A DNA stretch of 64,000 bases from Corbicula japonica (GCA_038501625.1 JAZAYU010000001.1:7338829-7402828); one strand, 5' to 3'; shown: positions 47,001 to 55,435, numbered from the stretch's first letter. The notes: generated by a model not told the origin, from the sequence alone. Numbers and translations are program-made.

Positions 47001-48261
47001 TTTGTGTTGTCATTAATTAACATTTAACACAGCCCAGTCAATGTACTTGGTTCTAAGTTAACCCTTTACTCCTTACATACAGGTTTTTTGGTATCTGCGA
47101 ACAGAGAACTTCCAGATCAGCTGGCACATCAATGACATCTGATCAGGATCTACACTGTTTGCCTCCTGGTGAGAAATAAGCTGATGAATCTAAATGCAAA
47201 AAGTGTAGATCATGATCAGACAGCACAGATCTTCTGACTGATCTGGATCTTTACTGTTCACCAGTTTTATGCATTTAAATGAAGCTGCCTGAATCAGATA
47301 ACATTTTAATTAATTTATTTTCCAAATTTGAGATAAAATTTCCAATTCTCTAGATAAGAGGTGATGTTCCAAAATTTGAGAACAATATCAACTTTCTTTG
47401 AATTGGAAAAAAAGGTTTGATGCTTACTTTAAGAAAAGCCATATTTCAAAAGTACTGGTAGAACATTAAATGTTGCATACTGTTAAGGATATTTTATAAT
47501 TCAGGTGAAAGAATATGTACATCCAGACAAGTTCAAAATGTGGGAGGAAGTTGGTAACAAGCTGGGCTTTGCCTACACTGCTAGTGGACCACTGGTACGA
47601 TCCTCCTACAAAGCTGGTACGTTATTAATCATTTCCAGAAGCTGCAACTGAGCATTTTGTATGGGCATACAATTGTGAAATTGGATTATTTCATGACAAA
47701 TATTTAATAGTAATCTCTGTCTGTGCAATTTGACTCATTACTCCATATATACAGGTTTTATCTTTTATCTATCTGTCAAACAAAGTAGATTCCTTATGTG
47801 CAAACAAAGTAGATTCCTTATGTGCGAAAAAAGTAGATTCAGATCAGCCATTATTTCCATTCTCATCAACGTTGCTGCTCTAACAGCCATTCAAGAAGTG
47901 ATATTACCTTTAGCTTCTAAACTGTTCACCTTTTGGTTCATTTTATTTGTGACCAAGAAGTGAACAGTGTAGATCCTGATCTGAAGGCAGGGATGTGCCT
48001 ACTGTTCTTGATTTACACTGTTTACACATGCAACAAAGTCGGTATATATGGAGTTAAGGGTTAAGCATCATGTGGCCAAACCTGGGTGTGCATTCAGGAA
48101 TTTCATCATGATAAGAAAATTATGTTGTATGTTTTCTTAAGCTAGGGTGATTTAACATTGAGATTTAATGCACAGCTTTGTCTATTGCAGGTGAATTTTT
48201 CTTGAAGAATCTCCTTGAAAAAAGAAGAACAGAGAAAAAGCCTGTGCTGTCGAATACATGA
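31965..48261 (+). CDS. LIAS: Lipoyl synthase, mitochondrial (11 exons)
   Basis: Radical-SAM enzyme that inserts two sulfurs into octanoyl groups on the H-protein and 2-oxoacid dehydrogenase E2 subunits in the mitochondrion. Exons: 31965-32009 (tentative), 33244-33392, 33715-33808, 36164-36244, 36629-36785, 37118-37175, 43561-43689, 45634-45779, 46929-46999, 47505-47616, 48191-48261. All phases join, giving about 370 residues, as in vertebrate LIAS (about 372). Both iron-sulfur motifs are intact: [12 protein letters not shown] (CX4CX5C, auxiliary cluster) and CTRGCRFC (CX3CX2C, SAM cluster). The C-terminal [10 protein letters not shown] contains the conserved RSSY. Intron 6 holds an antisense LINE. 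No frameshift or stop was found. Only exon 1 is uncertain. Confidence 0.93.
33244..33392 (+). CDS. LIAS: LIAS exon 2
   Basis: Acceptor CTGCCAG|CTCTG. The frame reads ..[20 protein letters not shown].. and ends QKKGE plus two bases before GTATTG. It matches the pre-core segment of LIAS (DKKK..NGPDLQDF..KGER). A stop codon just upstream in frame confirms that translation must enter by splicing. Confidence 0.85.
33444..33535. mobile_element. TTAA MITE left-half remnant in LIAS intron 2
   Basis: GACCCTATGCTCCTTATATACGCC, GGTGACCAGAGTAGAC and GGGTCAGCTGACAGATCCATGCC correspond to the left half of the family. Confidence 0.45.
33715..33808 (+). CDS. LIAS: LIAS exon 3
   Basis: CTTACAG acceptor, GTAAGT donor. 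Encodes [20 protein letters not shown] and on to LKLHT, the conserved N-terminal LipA block. Confidence 0.95.
34005..34420. mobile_element. Possible TTAA-ended element in LIAS intron 3
   Basis: Begins TTAAAGCGGCATTACTTC and ends GGGGCTTTAA, so only TTAAAGC is a clear inverted terminus. It contains a GC-richer block (TCCGCGCGACTAAAAGCG). Weak call. Confidence 0.25.
34514..35778. mobile_element. Element with 145-bp satellite core in LIAS intron 3
   Basis: Begins ATGTCTCCCCCC and ends GGGGGGAGACAT, a 12-bp terminal inverted repeat. After the left end comes a TGTC/CGTC microsatellite (34547-34590), then the array, then a G-rich tract (35740-35772). Short terminus, tetranucleotide-like microsatellite and a ~150-bp array again recall pearl-type elements. 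Confidence 0.6.
34601..35740. repeat. 145-bp tandem repeat, about 8 units
   Basis: CCGCTCAATAACTCGAGT or variants begin units at 34601, 34746, 34891, 35036, 35178, 35323, 35468 and 35614. The first four are nearly identical and later ones progressively diverged. Each unit contains GGTCAGTAGGTCAAAGGTCA, several nuclear-receptor-like AGGTCA half-sites. Confidence 0.95.
35857..35956. mobile_element. Foldback element with internal deletion (LIAS intron 3)
   Basis: The outer arms (TTATAAAACTGAGAATGGAG and GGTTTCCTATCTCAGTTTAA) and one full right arm with AGCCAATCAGATGCTTGAGA remain. The left arm is shortened. Confidence 0.75.
36164..36244 (+). CDS. LIAS: LIAS exon 4
   Basis: Encodes [20 protein letters not shown] then VATATIM. 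Carries the three cysteines of the auxiliary iron-sulfur cluster. Acceptor TTACAG, donor ATG|GTACAA. Confidence 0.97.
36629..36785 (+). CDS. LIAS: LIAS exon 5
   Basis: Begins [20 protein letters not shown], with the SAM-cluster CX3CX2C motif, and continues to [14 protein letters not shown]. Acceptor TTTGTAG, donor GATG|GTGACT. Confidence 0.97.
37118..37175 (+). CDS. LIAS: LIAS exon 6
   Basis: Encodes [20 protein letters not shown] across its junctions, the conserved DDMPDGG block of the family. The donor AAAGG|GTAAGT lies in the first of four 40-bp tandem copies. Confidence 0.95.
37150..37315 (+). repeat. 40-bp tandem duplication of the exon 6 end and its splice donor
   Basis: Copies start at 37150, 37190, 37230 and 37270. 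Copies 1-3 keep AAGAAAGGGTAAGTTG; the fourth reads AAGAAAGGGTAATTTA. A partial fifth unit (GAAACT) abuts the LINE tail. Confidence 0.95.
37569..40586 (-). CDS. LINE ORF2: endonuclease and reverse transcriptase
   Basis: 1005 residues. AP-endonuclease domain about 62-275 with Asn69 (LNIH), Glu97 (GLQETYL), GYIYRPP at 167-173, GDFN at 201-204 and SDH at 266-268, all expected active-site motifs. RT domain about 540-790: FLDLSKAFD (Asp641), [13 protein letters not shown] near 697 and the FADD box at 728-731. A thumb and C-terminal region follows ([13 protein letters not shown]), with no RNase H. Nicks target DNA and copies the element's RNA by target-primed reverse transcription (family knowledge). 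The start overlaps ORF1 by 37 nt in another frame, suggesting reinitiation or frameshifting. Confidence 0.95.
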   Translation of the reverse strand: MATESLDVTEMVAVAINAPEENDKDLSHESVLKITECSVNSVDKDSSQKDLMLEHIKFDSHGINFMHLNIHYLYPKFNEIQYLVDKFPHIDILGLQETYLNEHFSDNEIHLKKYQLFRRDRLSNGGGLVLYVRLDIPCVIRTDLDSSNIEAIWLEMKLDKQKPFILGYIYRPPSSPASWNEEIEKVLENSYIENKEIILFGDFNYNFINSSSVNSQWNKITRTFNLNQLITHPTRVTQTSSSIIDHIYTNHPQNISHTAVPVMSISDHYPILFTRKTNSKIKKGPLHVTINYRYLKKFNAENFLDDLSNQPWSLIDVFTEPDDALDTFYDLFLKVLDSHAPYKQKRVKHKNQNEWFTDEMVKAIHKRDHAKKKNNTEEFKYWRSQVKVLSHTSKTDFFNQEINSNHNNPKKLWKNLKDLSGKTENHQTNYINDENGNPVSDPKQTAEIFNTFFSNIFQNSENISALHNTNEHVLEEMLKSKIDQDTPKFEIPLIEPSHVKQALDSLDVSKATGLDGISAKFLKTASPIIYRPLSTIINMSIKSGKFPVKLKQSKVTPIYKKGQNTDKNNFRPISVLPLISKILEKHVSDHFKQFLESHNFIFNTQSGFRTKHSCETALTNIVDKWINAINEGKLVGTIFLDLSKAFDLVNHKLLIQKLQYYHLSTNAITWFTSYLANRTQRVSVSGHLSESATVISGVPQGSVLGPLLFIIYINDLPLHLKTSEADIFADDTTLTASGLCVQELNDKLQNDLENINLWCKQNAMLLNAQKTKAMYLTSNTTQPPHKQIHLQEQEIAFSESEKLLGVFVDNKLRWQTQIEKTIKKCNSQLYLLLRIKQYLDLHTRKLFFNAYVLPHLDYCCTIWGNSSNELIADLIKFQKRAARIILDKSYDAPSAELFKQLNWMRIDERIKYKKAILMYKSINDVSFPQYMKNKFQFVHQRHDRNLRSASNSDLVVPRPKKEIFRKSLDYSGAKLWNNIPLNIRQSKSVSEFQALYINWHFTSLS
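40550..42826 (-). CDS. LINE ORF1: coiled coil and SGNH esterase-like domain
   Basis: 758 residues. N-terminal 30-120 is a small alpha/beta region of unknown function. 165-210 is basic. Cys residues lie at 325, 331, 341 and 344 (CSGC), just before a long coiled coil at about 345-470. An SGNH-hydrolase-like domain spans about 530-705 with GDS (Ser538), HAGINN (591-596) and YDEVH (Asp682, His685), so the catalytic set appears complete. The tail 715-758 is rich in Arg, Gln, Tyr, Pro and Trp. Esterase-bearing ORF1 proteins are known in CR1-group elements and are thought to act in RNP or membrane association; the role here is inferred. Confidence 0.92.
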   Translation of the reverse strand: MASNHSSLDMEDFEGFSNNDMSGNFTMNNLFDIYVSPTSDNIRITIFEEKTHAKMQQILQSMYHLVPTKDNTGLTTTLTMSNKKVVITLYDNTMTMLIQGTGCRIWLDTILEQIRNELKQPKHNISQHKQPELQLPANSMPNNSGLNHPSFILSPAPIMSSTPSSEKKTKSTSILNSVSRAIFGPPIKSGWVKLGKELKKAEKSASKGGPKVDYEEFHRQLSILQDTGKKPKEKLHKTSFNPHVNFIRTNTNEETRPKSLTAENDVLVDSDHTMPKQIQLATAHEINELKCAISYTEDTTSICESEPNSPNDSSCNNLMLDTVKCDIATQCDNVEDKNTKCSGCALMNKSLKSENEKLKTLNMELSNKLSQTTKSVNSNLNEQLLILEEEMQKLRQTNQSLKQENKSLRDKLSSKQSQKEDTDAMKNDVSEIKEQMSNFFVTLELLQKQTENLPSKTDIYILQSEVKNIRKEQAHENKQQTDIQTIETTTSVGTTRESSGNSQNLKIQSPAISKDNKTTNKNSNTQQTRKQVLILGDSVTKGLRKEKMSTNSTAVQIKSHRGATVNDIRTAITDPGTQPKTIKEADIIIIHAGINNISNADKPKDICEEYQNLTDKLQEINSKAQIIISSILPKKRDLLSAENISTTNNLLRSKCSEKGFTFIDNNSAILKDGKVDHTLFYDEVHLNNEGSAVLGKQLKSAIRTSLGIQHHTMRQAVNFRKAQHHQKPEPDRRYRQQNRGFQAPHRYWPPNPWMSPKW
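43428..43546. mobile_element. Degenerate foldback element before LIAS exon 7
   Basis: AGCATCTGATTAACCAGTCTC and the right arm CAATTAGATGCTTGAGATTT..GAGACTGGTCTCC. Ends 14 bp before the exon 7 acceptor. Confidence 0.65.
43561..43689 (+). CDS. LIAS: LIAS exon 7
   Basis: Encodes [20 protein letters not shown] and ..[17 protein letters not shown]. Acceptor ATTTTCAG, donor AATG|GTAAAC. Confidence 0.97.
44396..45567. mobile_element. 1.17-kb TIR element in LIAS intron 7
   Basis: Termini CAGGGCTGGAAAAATA and TATTTTTCCAGCCCTG are a perfect 16-bp inverted repeat. Subterminal sequences on both sides contain repeated CCGGACAAGT / GACAAGTCA motifs. The CAGGGCTGGAAAA end recalls hAT elements (family knowledge). 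No transposase frame, so non-autonomous. Confidence 0.8.
45634..45779 (+). CDS. LIAS: LIAS exon 8
   Basis: Encodes [20 protein letters not shown] and ..[20 protein letters not shown], the conserved RDPRA and [11 protein letters not shown] blocks. Acceptor CACTTCAG, donor GAAG|GTAGAA. Confidence 0.97.
45791..45914. mobile_element. Foldback element (LIAS intron 8)
   Basis: GGCTGAAGGTTATAAAACTG and the inverse end, with the central part of the left arm shortened. It starts only 11 bp after the exon 8 donor. Confidence 0.85.
46020..46105. mobile_element. TTAA MITE fragment (LIAS intron 8)
   Basis: A single hairpin GCAAACAGTGTAGACTCAGC..GGGGCTAAGCTGTTCAC. Confidence 0.45.
46677..46820. mobile_element. 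Foldback element (LIAS intron 8)
   Basis: Nearly perfect arms meeting at GGCGACCAGTCGCC. The outer ends are AAGGTTATAAAGCTGAG and its approximate inverse. Confidence 0.9.
46929..46999 (+). CDS. LIAS: LIAS exon 9
   Basis: Encodes [20 protein letters not shown] then RHIK, the conserved [14 protein letters not shown] block. Acceptor TTACAG, donor AAG|GTTTGT. Confidence 0.97.
47058..47285. mobile_element. TTAA MITE (LIAS intron 9)
   Basis: TTAACCCTTTACTCC start and two GATC-type hairpins. The right terminus is lost near GTTCACCAG. Confidence 0.75.
47505..47616 (+). CDS. LIAS: LIAS exon 10
   Basis: Encodes [20 protein letters not shown] and ..[18 protein letters not shown] contains the conserved serine that ligates the auxiliary cluster in LipA. 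Acceptor AATTCAG, donor GCTG|GTACGT. Confidence 0.97.
47728..48064. mobile_element. TTAA MITE with insertions, spanning intron 10 sequence
   Basis: ATTACTCCATATATAC start, duplicated CAAANAAAGTAGATTCCTTA segments, then the second hairpin and end GGAGTTAAGGGTTAA. Confidence 0.65.
48191..48261 (+). CDS. LIAS: LIAS exon 11 and stop
   Basis: Encodes [20 protein letters not shown] then NT and TGA at 48259-48261. A basic tail follows the conserved GEFFLKNL. Acceptor TATTGCAG. Confidence 0.95.
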
Positions 48262-48375
48262 AAAAGATGAACTCCCTAAAATGTGTGTCATGGAAAACAA
48301 CAATTCAACATCCATTTTATTGGTGCAAGTTCTCCACATGCAGACAGCATCTTGTTTGGGATTATTATTATCATC

Positions 48376-48381
48376 AATAAA
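48376..48381 (+). terminator. LIAS polyadenylation signal AATAAA
   Basis: AATAAA 115 nt after the stop codon, giving a short 3' UTR ending near 48,400. The only well-placed signal. Confidence 0.7.
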
Positions 48382-48712
48382 AAATTCACATTATTGTCAA
48401 TAGTGTTTCTCTACTTTGAGGCAGCTTAATGTCTCATGTTGAGCAGAAAATGAAAATGGAAAATCATTTAGCCATAATAGACTTCTACATGGTAATATTA
48501 GGCGCTGAGAATCAGTTAATAAACCAAGCAACTGACAAGTGCAGTTTGAGGAGAAATTCATCAAAGTTGTTTCTATTACACTGTGAAAAGTGAAAAAGAA
48601 AGTATGGCAGTGTCAGACATTAACAGTACCATTTTGTCTCACTGACTGTGAACCCTTCAGTTAAGCATTTCCTTGTACTATGCTTTAAAGATTGGGAAAC
48701 AACTTTCTGCAT

Positions 48713-48957
48713 TTAACCATTTACTCCATATATTCACATTTTATTCTATGTGTGACAAGTGTAGATCCAGATCAGCCAGCATATCCCTGCCGTCCGATCA
48801 TGATGTGCACTGTTTGCCTTTTGGTCAGAAATAACTTAACGGTATCAAATCAAAAAGTGAACATTACAGATTTTGATCAGGTGGCACAGATTTGCTGGCT
48901 GATCTGATCTACACAGTTTGCCCACGATATAAAAGCGTATATGGAGTAAAGGGTTAA
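48713..48957. mobile_element. TTAA double-hairpin MITE
   Basis: TTAACCATTTACTCC..GGAGTAAAGGGTTAA with both internal hairpins present. Confidence 0.85.
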
Positions 48958-49321
48958 GATGCTTGGTCAAGTCTCAAAGGCATAGGCCTGTTTACAATAA
49001 AACCAAAATAAGTGTTGTCAATATCATTTTTATTGAGAAAAATTAAATAATATATTTTATGTGTGTTCATTGTTTCATGGAGTATCGGTTCACTAAATAT
49101 GAAGGAAGAATGTTTATTGTGTTTGAAGACTGAAGTCTGTATATGGGAATCACTTTGTCCTTATCACTGTACCATTTCTTCTCCAAACTTTCAATTAGTT
49201 AGTCAAGATTTTGCCAGAAACAGAAAGTCATGGTCACATTTGACAGTCATGCCCACTTTTTAACTTTTGTTATTGTTATTCTGACAAAGTAAAAAAGTAG
49301 TACACAAGTGTCTAAACACAA

Positions 49322-49432
49322 CACCAGTGTTCAAATGAACACCTGTCTAGATGGCACAGATGTGCTGCCAGATCTGGATCAAAACTCTCTTCCCATGTTA
49401 TTAAAGGCATAATCATGGAGTTAAGGATTAAA
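49322..49432. mobile_element. TTAA MITE right-half remnant
   Basis: CACAGATGTGCTGCCAGATCTGGATC and ATGGAGTTAAGGATTAA. Confidence 0.5.
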
Positions 49433-49879
49433 CAACTTATTCCCATTACAGGTTTTAATTTCTCTTAAAGTCATAAGTAAGACTTGATTATTTGCCGAGT
49501 CTGCTGTAAGCTTGACTTAGTTGTCACATTGGGTGTTCAGTGTATGTGCATGCATCTGGATTTGTCCAGCCCATAACTTAAACATGCATTGAGCAATATT
49601 GTATATGTTTGGCATAAATGTTAACCTCAATGAGTCAGATTGTTGTGCACAAACCCCAGGTTCCCATCTCAAAGGCCAAGGCCATGGGGTCAAAGGACAT
49701 GTGAAACCTGGCTTGTTATGTTGCCAACAAGCCACCTTTACCTTGACATAGTGAGGATTGCCATGTTGAACACAGAATGTATTCCTATGTGATACTGGCA
49801 TGATCTTTCCTACTGCAACATATTGATATTCCCATTCATTGAGGCTGTTTAGCAAGAGAAACCAGTTCACCTATTATTC

Positions 49880-50105
49880 CATAAATTTCACGACTTTTAT
49901 GGCACATGTAAATACTGAAAATCCTTATCAGTTGGTAGATTTGTGCTGTTTGATAAGGATCTACACTGTTGTTTTTTTTAATTCATTAAGGCTATTCTGA
50001 CAAAGAAGTGAACAATGTAGATCCTGATCACATGTGCCCACTGATCTGGAGCTACACTGTTCACACATGCAATAAAACCCAAATATATGTAACAGAAATG
50101 TTTAA
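49880..50105. mobile_element. Degenerate TTAA MITE
   Basis: GATTTGTGCTGTTTGATAAGG, TCTGACAAAGAAGTGAACAATG and GATCTGGAGCTACACTGTTC are in family order. Confidence 0.55.
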
Positions 50106-50465
50106 GCTTGGATGTCTAAACGGAAAACATGTTAAACACCAGTGTCTGTGAATTATCTTTTATACGAAAAGTTAAGCTTATTCATCAGAAATGTGTTATC
50201 AAAATATACATTTTTTTCTCCATCACCTGCAAACATGGCATACTTCATCAATATAAAGATAGAATGAGAATAAATTTCATCAACTCCCTGTTACTGTGGC
50301 TATGAACTCATTAAATTTTATCATTTCAAGTTGATGCTAAATTTTATTATAAAATATTTAATATAGAATTACAGAAATACCTGCTTGCAATTCCTCTCTA
50401 CTTGTTGGCTGTGTGGGAAGTTTGTGTTATGAGTTTTTCTGGATATGCATATTTCTGTTATTACA

Positions 50466-50612
50466 AGGCTACATGTTATAAAACTGAGATTGTAAACCAG
50501 TCTCAAATCTCAAGGATCTGATTTGCTGAAATGGCAACTGGTCGCCATTTCAGCCAATCAGATGCTTGAGATTTGAGACTGGTTTCCATGCTCTGTTTTA
50601 TAACCTTGGGCT
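50466..50612. mobile_element. Foldback element
   Basis: Arms of about 65 bp around GGCAACTGGTCGCC. Outer TTATAAAACTGAGATTG and its inverse ending ATAACCTTGGGC. Confidence 0.9.
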
Positions 50613-50777
50613 CAAGTTTGTCTCCAACTAGTCTCTAATATCCAGTATCCAGAGTGGTGATGGGGATGGTAAATGGAATGGGGAGGTTTGTGTTTTGGCA
50701 TTTCCAAAGTTCAATGAAACGTAACATAAGATCTTACTGAGGTTAATCTTTATTAAGAGTTATATATGTTATATAAG

Positions 50778-50947
50778 TTGTTTGTACATCCGTGCCAACT
50801 GATCAGGATCTACACTATTCACTTCTTGATTTATTAGGTTATTTCTGACCAAAAAGTGAACAGTTCAGATGGCAAGATGTGTCAGCTGATCTGGATCTAC
50901 ACTGTTTGCTGATGCGATAAAAGGGGTATATATGGAGGGAAGGGTTA
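50778..50947. mobile_element. TTAA MITE, left truncated
   Basis: GTACATCCGTGCCAACTGATC onward, second hairpin complete, end GGAGGGAAGGGTTAA. Confidence 0.75.
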
Positions 50948-51188
50948 AGAAGCTTTTAGTTATTCAACACTTGTTAGCATTTAGTTAAAGTCAACCAGAT
51001 GCGAAGGAATTGACTTGCTGTCACAGCATGTAGCAAGAGTACAGAACAGTTTTAAGACAAGCGAGATCTATGTAGCATTGCAACTCAGTGACTTGCTTTT
51101 CTTTCACAGCTTCCACCTAACTAAAAATGTTAGACCACTGTTAGTTATACATTGTTTTATTCTATTTCTTTTTGCCTTTATAGACATT

Positions 51189-51422
51189 TTAACCCTCTAC
51201 TCCATATATACACATTTATTGCATTTGCGACCAGTGTAGACCCATTTCAGCTGGCACATTACTTATTGTCTGACCTTGATCTGCACTAGTTGTTTCTTGG
51301 TCAGCAATATCCTAATAAATCAAAAAGCTAACAGTGCAGATCCTGATCAGACAGTGCCGGCTTATCTGGATCTACACAGTTCACCCATGTCATAAAGGCA
51401 TATATATATGGAGAAGAGTTAA
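51189..51422. mobile_element. TTAA double-hairpin MITE
   Basis: TTAACCCTCTACTCC..GGAGAAGAGTTAA with both hairpins, moderately diverged. Confidence 0.8.
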
Positions 51423-51793
51423 AAACGTTAGACCACTGTGTTACACAGGGTTTAGTTTTATTCTTTTTGTCTTTATGGGCATTTTAAAGACTTTTTGTCA
51501 CATAAGCTGTGACACATTAAGTTTGAAGCTTAACATTCACCAATAACCATGGTTAAAACACAACAAAGAATCAATTTATGCATATGGTCAGTTTTTTAAG
51601 TTTTTAATAGTCTTCATGTAAAATACAAAATGTATATGGACAAATATGTATAAATGACTCGTAAACAAATAAACAAACTACAAAACAAGAACATAACTTG
51701 TACATAACCTTAACAACTGCTGCATCCATAAACATATACAACATTTCATCACTCAGTTCAGTCATCAGCATTGAATACCACTACATTCGTATG

Positions 51794-51938
51794 GGCTGAA
51801 GGTTATACAACTGAGTTTGGAAACCAGTCTCAAATCTTAAGCATCTGATAGGCTGAAATGGCGACTGGTCGCTATTTCAGCCAATCAGATGCTTGAGATT
51901 TGAGCCTAGTTTCCATACTTAGTTTTATAACCTTGGGC
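51794..51938. mobile_element. Foldback element
   Basis: GGCTGAAGGTTATACAACTG and inverse, centre GGCGACTGGTCGC. Confidence 0.88.
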
Positions 51939-52036
51939 AATGATTGATGATGGCTATTAGGTGACAGTCTTTTGAATATAGGATAAACATAATTCACCAT
52001 TTACTTCATATATCGTCAACTTAGTGCAATAACATA

Positions 52037-52272
52037 TTAACCATTTTTGCCATAAGGTGATGATATATGGGTTTTATTGCATGTACGACCAGTGTTGATC
52101 CAGATCAGCTGACGTTTTTGTTGTCTGATCTGGATCTACACTGGTTGTCCCTTGGTCAGAATCTAAAAGCGAACAGTGTTGATCCTGATCAGACAGTAAG
52201 TATGTACCCTGAGTCTGGATCTACACTTTCCCCTAAAGGATAACAGCCATATCTTATAGAGAAAAGGGTTAA
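52037..52272. mobile_element. TTAA MITE, older member of an adjacent pair
   Basis: TTAACCATTTTTGCC start, two diverged hairpins, end GAGAAAAGGGTTAA. The last TTAA is also the first TTAA of the next element. Confidence 0.7.
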
Positions 52273-52510
52273 CCCTTTCCCGTACAGATACACCTTTATT
52301 GCTAGGGCGAACAGTTTAGATCCAGATCAGCCGGCACATCCGTGCCGTCTGATCAGGATCTAAACTGTTCGCTTTTTGATTCATTAGGTTATTTCTGACC
52401 AAAATGTGACCAGTGCAGATCCTGATCAGACGGCACAGATGTGCTGGCTGATCTGGATCTACACTGGTCGCACATGCGTAAAAATGCGTATATATCCAGG
52501 AAAGGGTTAA
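52269..52510. mobile_element. TTAA double-hairpin MITE, young member of the pair
   Basis: TTAACCCTTTCCCGTACAG..CCAGGAAAGGGTTAA, both hairpins nearly perfect. Reversed orientation relative to the copy at 11545-11786. Confidence 0.88.
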
Positions 52511-53420
52511 AATGGTCCAAAATGAAACTATTTATAATAATTATCTAAAAAAGATTCAGATTAAATATTCCAAATCAACAAATCTATAAAAAGAACAATG
52601 GTCTAAAATGAAACTTGTATAACAACTGTCTACAGTAGGTTCAGAAACTGTATTCTAAATCAAAACAATCTACGAAAAATGAAGGTCTAAAATGAAATTT
52701 TATCTACAGTAGATGAAGAAATTATATTCCAAATGTTAAAAGTCTTTGAAAAGAACATGCAGTTGTAAAGTTAAGTGAAACCATGATAACATTAAATAAA
52801 TGATCAGTTTCCCTTTAAATTATTGGACAATAATTAAGTTATTGATTGTAAGAGATTTCATTAGGTCAGTTTTGTTAAAATGTAGCAGTTTACCACCTTA
52901 AACTATCTGGATTTTCAAATCTCTGAGATCAAGCTTACTATTTGTAGAATAGACTGTATATGAAATGGTACTGGGAAAAAATTTGGTGCAGTATACAAAA
53001 TCCCAAAACACATTTCCAAAAAGTTAATTAGATCTAACATAGTTCTTATCATCTCTGGATTTTTCATGAACAGTCTGTCAATTGTAAAATAGTAAAAACT
53101 AAAGAAATTCCTAACATTAAAATCTGTCAAAGGTAAGGAATATAAAATATTTGTTGTTTGCTAAAAAATTACATTAAAAATAAAAACAAAAATAAATTTG
53201 AACCAAAAAATTTACATGCTAATCCGTAACATTGATCCAAGTGTAATATTCACTATTTCACTATTATTTCATTATTTGTTAGTCATATGAAATTTTAGTT
53301 AAATATTTGCAACTATAGTAACATGAATGTTAGGCAGTATTATTGTATAACATGAACCTCTAACAAGTCATAACTTGCAATCTCTTTTGTTTCTTTTAAA
53401 ATTACTATGATATCAATCAA
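52511..53420. other. Gene-free AT-rich stretch
   Basis: Locally repetitive phrases (GGTCTAAAATGAAAC, TCTACAGTAG) at 52510-52710 suggest a decayed tandem repeat. Nothing else recognised. Confidence 0.35.
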
Positions 53421-53424
53421 CAGC

Positions 53425-53612
53425 TTAACCCTTTACTTCACATATACCCATTTTTACATGTGTGTGACCAGTAAAGATCCAGATCAGCTGGCACATCCAT
53501 GCCATCTGATCAGGATCTGCATTATTTGCTTTTTGGTCAGAAATAATCCAATATATCAAAAAGTGAACAGTTTGCCCAAGCCATAAAAGCATATATATGG
53601 AGGAAAGGGTAG
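53425..53612. mobile_element. TTAA MITE with internal deletion
   Basis: TTAACCCTTTACTTCAC..GGAGGAAAGGGTA. The first hairpin is complete; the second is mostly deleted. Confidence 0.8.
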
Positions 53613-53904
53613 GGCTGCAGATAATTTTGTATTTGGTTGTTCGGAGGGTTTGTTTCTTTGGTTTATAATCGTAACACATTGTTAGTAACAGACCATAAAG
53701 ACGGGTGGGGAACCTTTACATAGCATAGAGACCCAGTGTTTCTACAAAATTTAGTAAAAGCACACTTAATTTGAAGATTCTGTCTGCTAATTTATTTCCT
53801 TGCTTGTTGCCTGCCATACATACATAATAATCTTTGTGGGTGAAACATATTTGAAATGTACAACTTTAACTTGGAATCAAGTTTAATACAAATTTTTCCA
53901 AGAT

Positions 53905-54022
53905 CATACAAGTGAGACTGGAGACCACTCTCCAAACTCTGTGATTGGTCAGTTTGGCAACTGAGCTCAATTTCAACCAAGCAGCTATCAGAGATTGATC
54001 TCTTGTCTCAGTTTCTTGGGCT
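53905..54022. mobile_element. Degenerate foldback element
   Basis: AGTGAGACTGGAGACCACTCTCC..GTGATTGGTC and AGAGATTGATCTCTTGTCTCAG; the arms have low identity. Confidence 0.5.
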
Positions 54023-54029
54023 CTGGCCT

Positions 54030-54100
54030 GTGTCCGAGGTTTGAATCTCAACCACCCCTAACTTGACAGTAATGAGCTCTACCAACTAAACAACCTAGCA
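54030..54100 (-). ncRNA. tRNA-like SINE head (relic)
   Basis: On the minus strand TTAGTTGGTAGAGC resembles a polymerase III A box, and GGTTGAGATTCAAACCTC, about 35 nt later, a B box. The ends do not pair as a tRNA acceptor stem, so this is more likely a tRNA-derived SINE promoter than a functional tRNA. Confidence 0.5.
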
Positions 54101-54159
54101 AGACTTAACAGCTCAAACTATTTCAATAAAACAAACATACTACCACAAAAATATGTTTC

Positions 54160-54378
54160 CCCTGTATTCCATGGGATATGACTGATATCCCATAGACAAC
54201 CAGTGTAGATCAGCCAGATTAGGATCTACACTGTTTGCTTTTAGATTCATAAGGTTAAATCTGACCAACAAGCAAACAGTGTAAATCCTGAACAGACAGC
54301 ATGATTGTGCATGCCAACCTGGATCTAGACTGGTGGATCATGGAATATAAGCCTTATCCCATGAAGAAAAAGGTATAA
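54160..54378. mobile_element. Degenerate TTAA MITE
   Basis: ACCAGTGTAGATCAGCC, GTGTAAATCCTGAACAGACA and AACCTGGATCTAGACTGG are in family order; no clear TTAA termini. Confidence 0.5.
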
Positions 54379-55414
54379 CTATTGTATACAGCATCTTATG
54401 ATGAAATAGTACAATAATAATATCCTTGCCTTCAACAGCAAAGACTTCTCGTAAACTTAGGTCAATCCCGATCATATTAACTCAAAATCACAGTCATGAA
54501 TTTAGCTCAATATATACATACAATATTTACAGTTTGTTGACACTCTGTACACACTTAGACATACTCTGAAATGACTAGAAACATACTTGATTTGTGTAGC
54601 ACTAATCTGTACTGAAAGAGAGCTTCACTGGTCTGCAATATTGCATTAACTGAATGTTTACAGGAACATTAAGCATTAAAATGATGGGAGTTTAAACATA
54701 GAATTATCTTTCAGTATTTATGAAATTGCTGTAGAGACAGTTTAATACTTAGTTAAGTAGTAATTAAAATCTGTTGCCAGTTTCAACTACACTTGATTCA
54801 ACACTTATTTATTAGTGCATAGGATGTGATTGTTTTAATTACCAAATTAAATCTCAAAATATTACTATAAAACCATGTAGGAACAGGTTTAATAATTGAA
54901 AATAGAACCTATTTTGGTCAAAATACTAATGCAATAAATAAAGGTGAATTCAGTCTGGCACTCTTTTTCAGTAACAGTTATCTCCCCTAGCAAACATATT
55001 TTGATTTTGCACAGTAATCACTGATAAAGAAATACAGAGTCCCTATCTCCTCAGTTCAGCAGTTACAATATTCTTCTTCTCTCATGAACAACACATCAAG
55101 ACAACAATGTCTGGATACATTCATGATAGTCGCTGGAGTCTTTTATCTTCTGAAGTAAGTGGGTTTCAAGTTTTTAATGTTTAGCATTTTCTAGAAAATG
55201 ACCACATAATGGAACTGACAATGTTTATTCTTTTGTCTTTATATTAGACTCCAGTTATGTCCCTATTTTACCAGGATTGTCGAATTTATAAAACCATGAC
55301 AACTAATCCAAAACTCCTTGACACACTGTATCCCTCCTCAGACCCTGGTTCAACCTCGTCTATTTCACGTTTCATGGCACATTAAGCAGTTACATTGAAT
55401 GTGTCATCAACAAA
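54379..55414. other. Intergenic stretch downstream of both genes
   Basis: No gene or clear repeat recognised. Confidence 0.35.
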
Positions 55415-55429
55415 TACTGTTTATTTATG

Positions 55430-55435
55430 ATGATA
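55430..55435 (-). terminator. Candidate teneurin polyadenylation signal
   Basis: AATAAA on the minus strand, 175 nt after the stop codon. Others may exist further downstream. Confidence 0.45.
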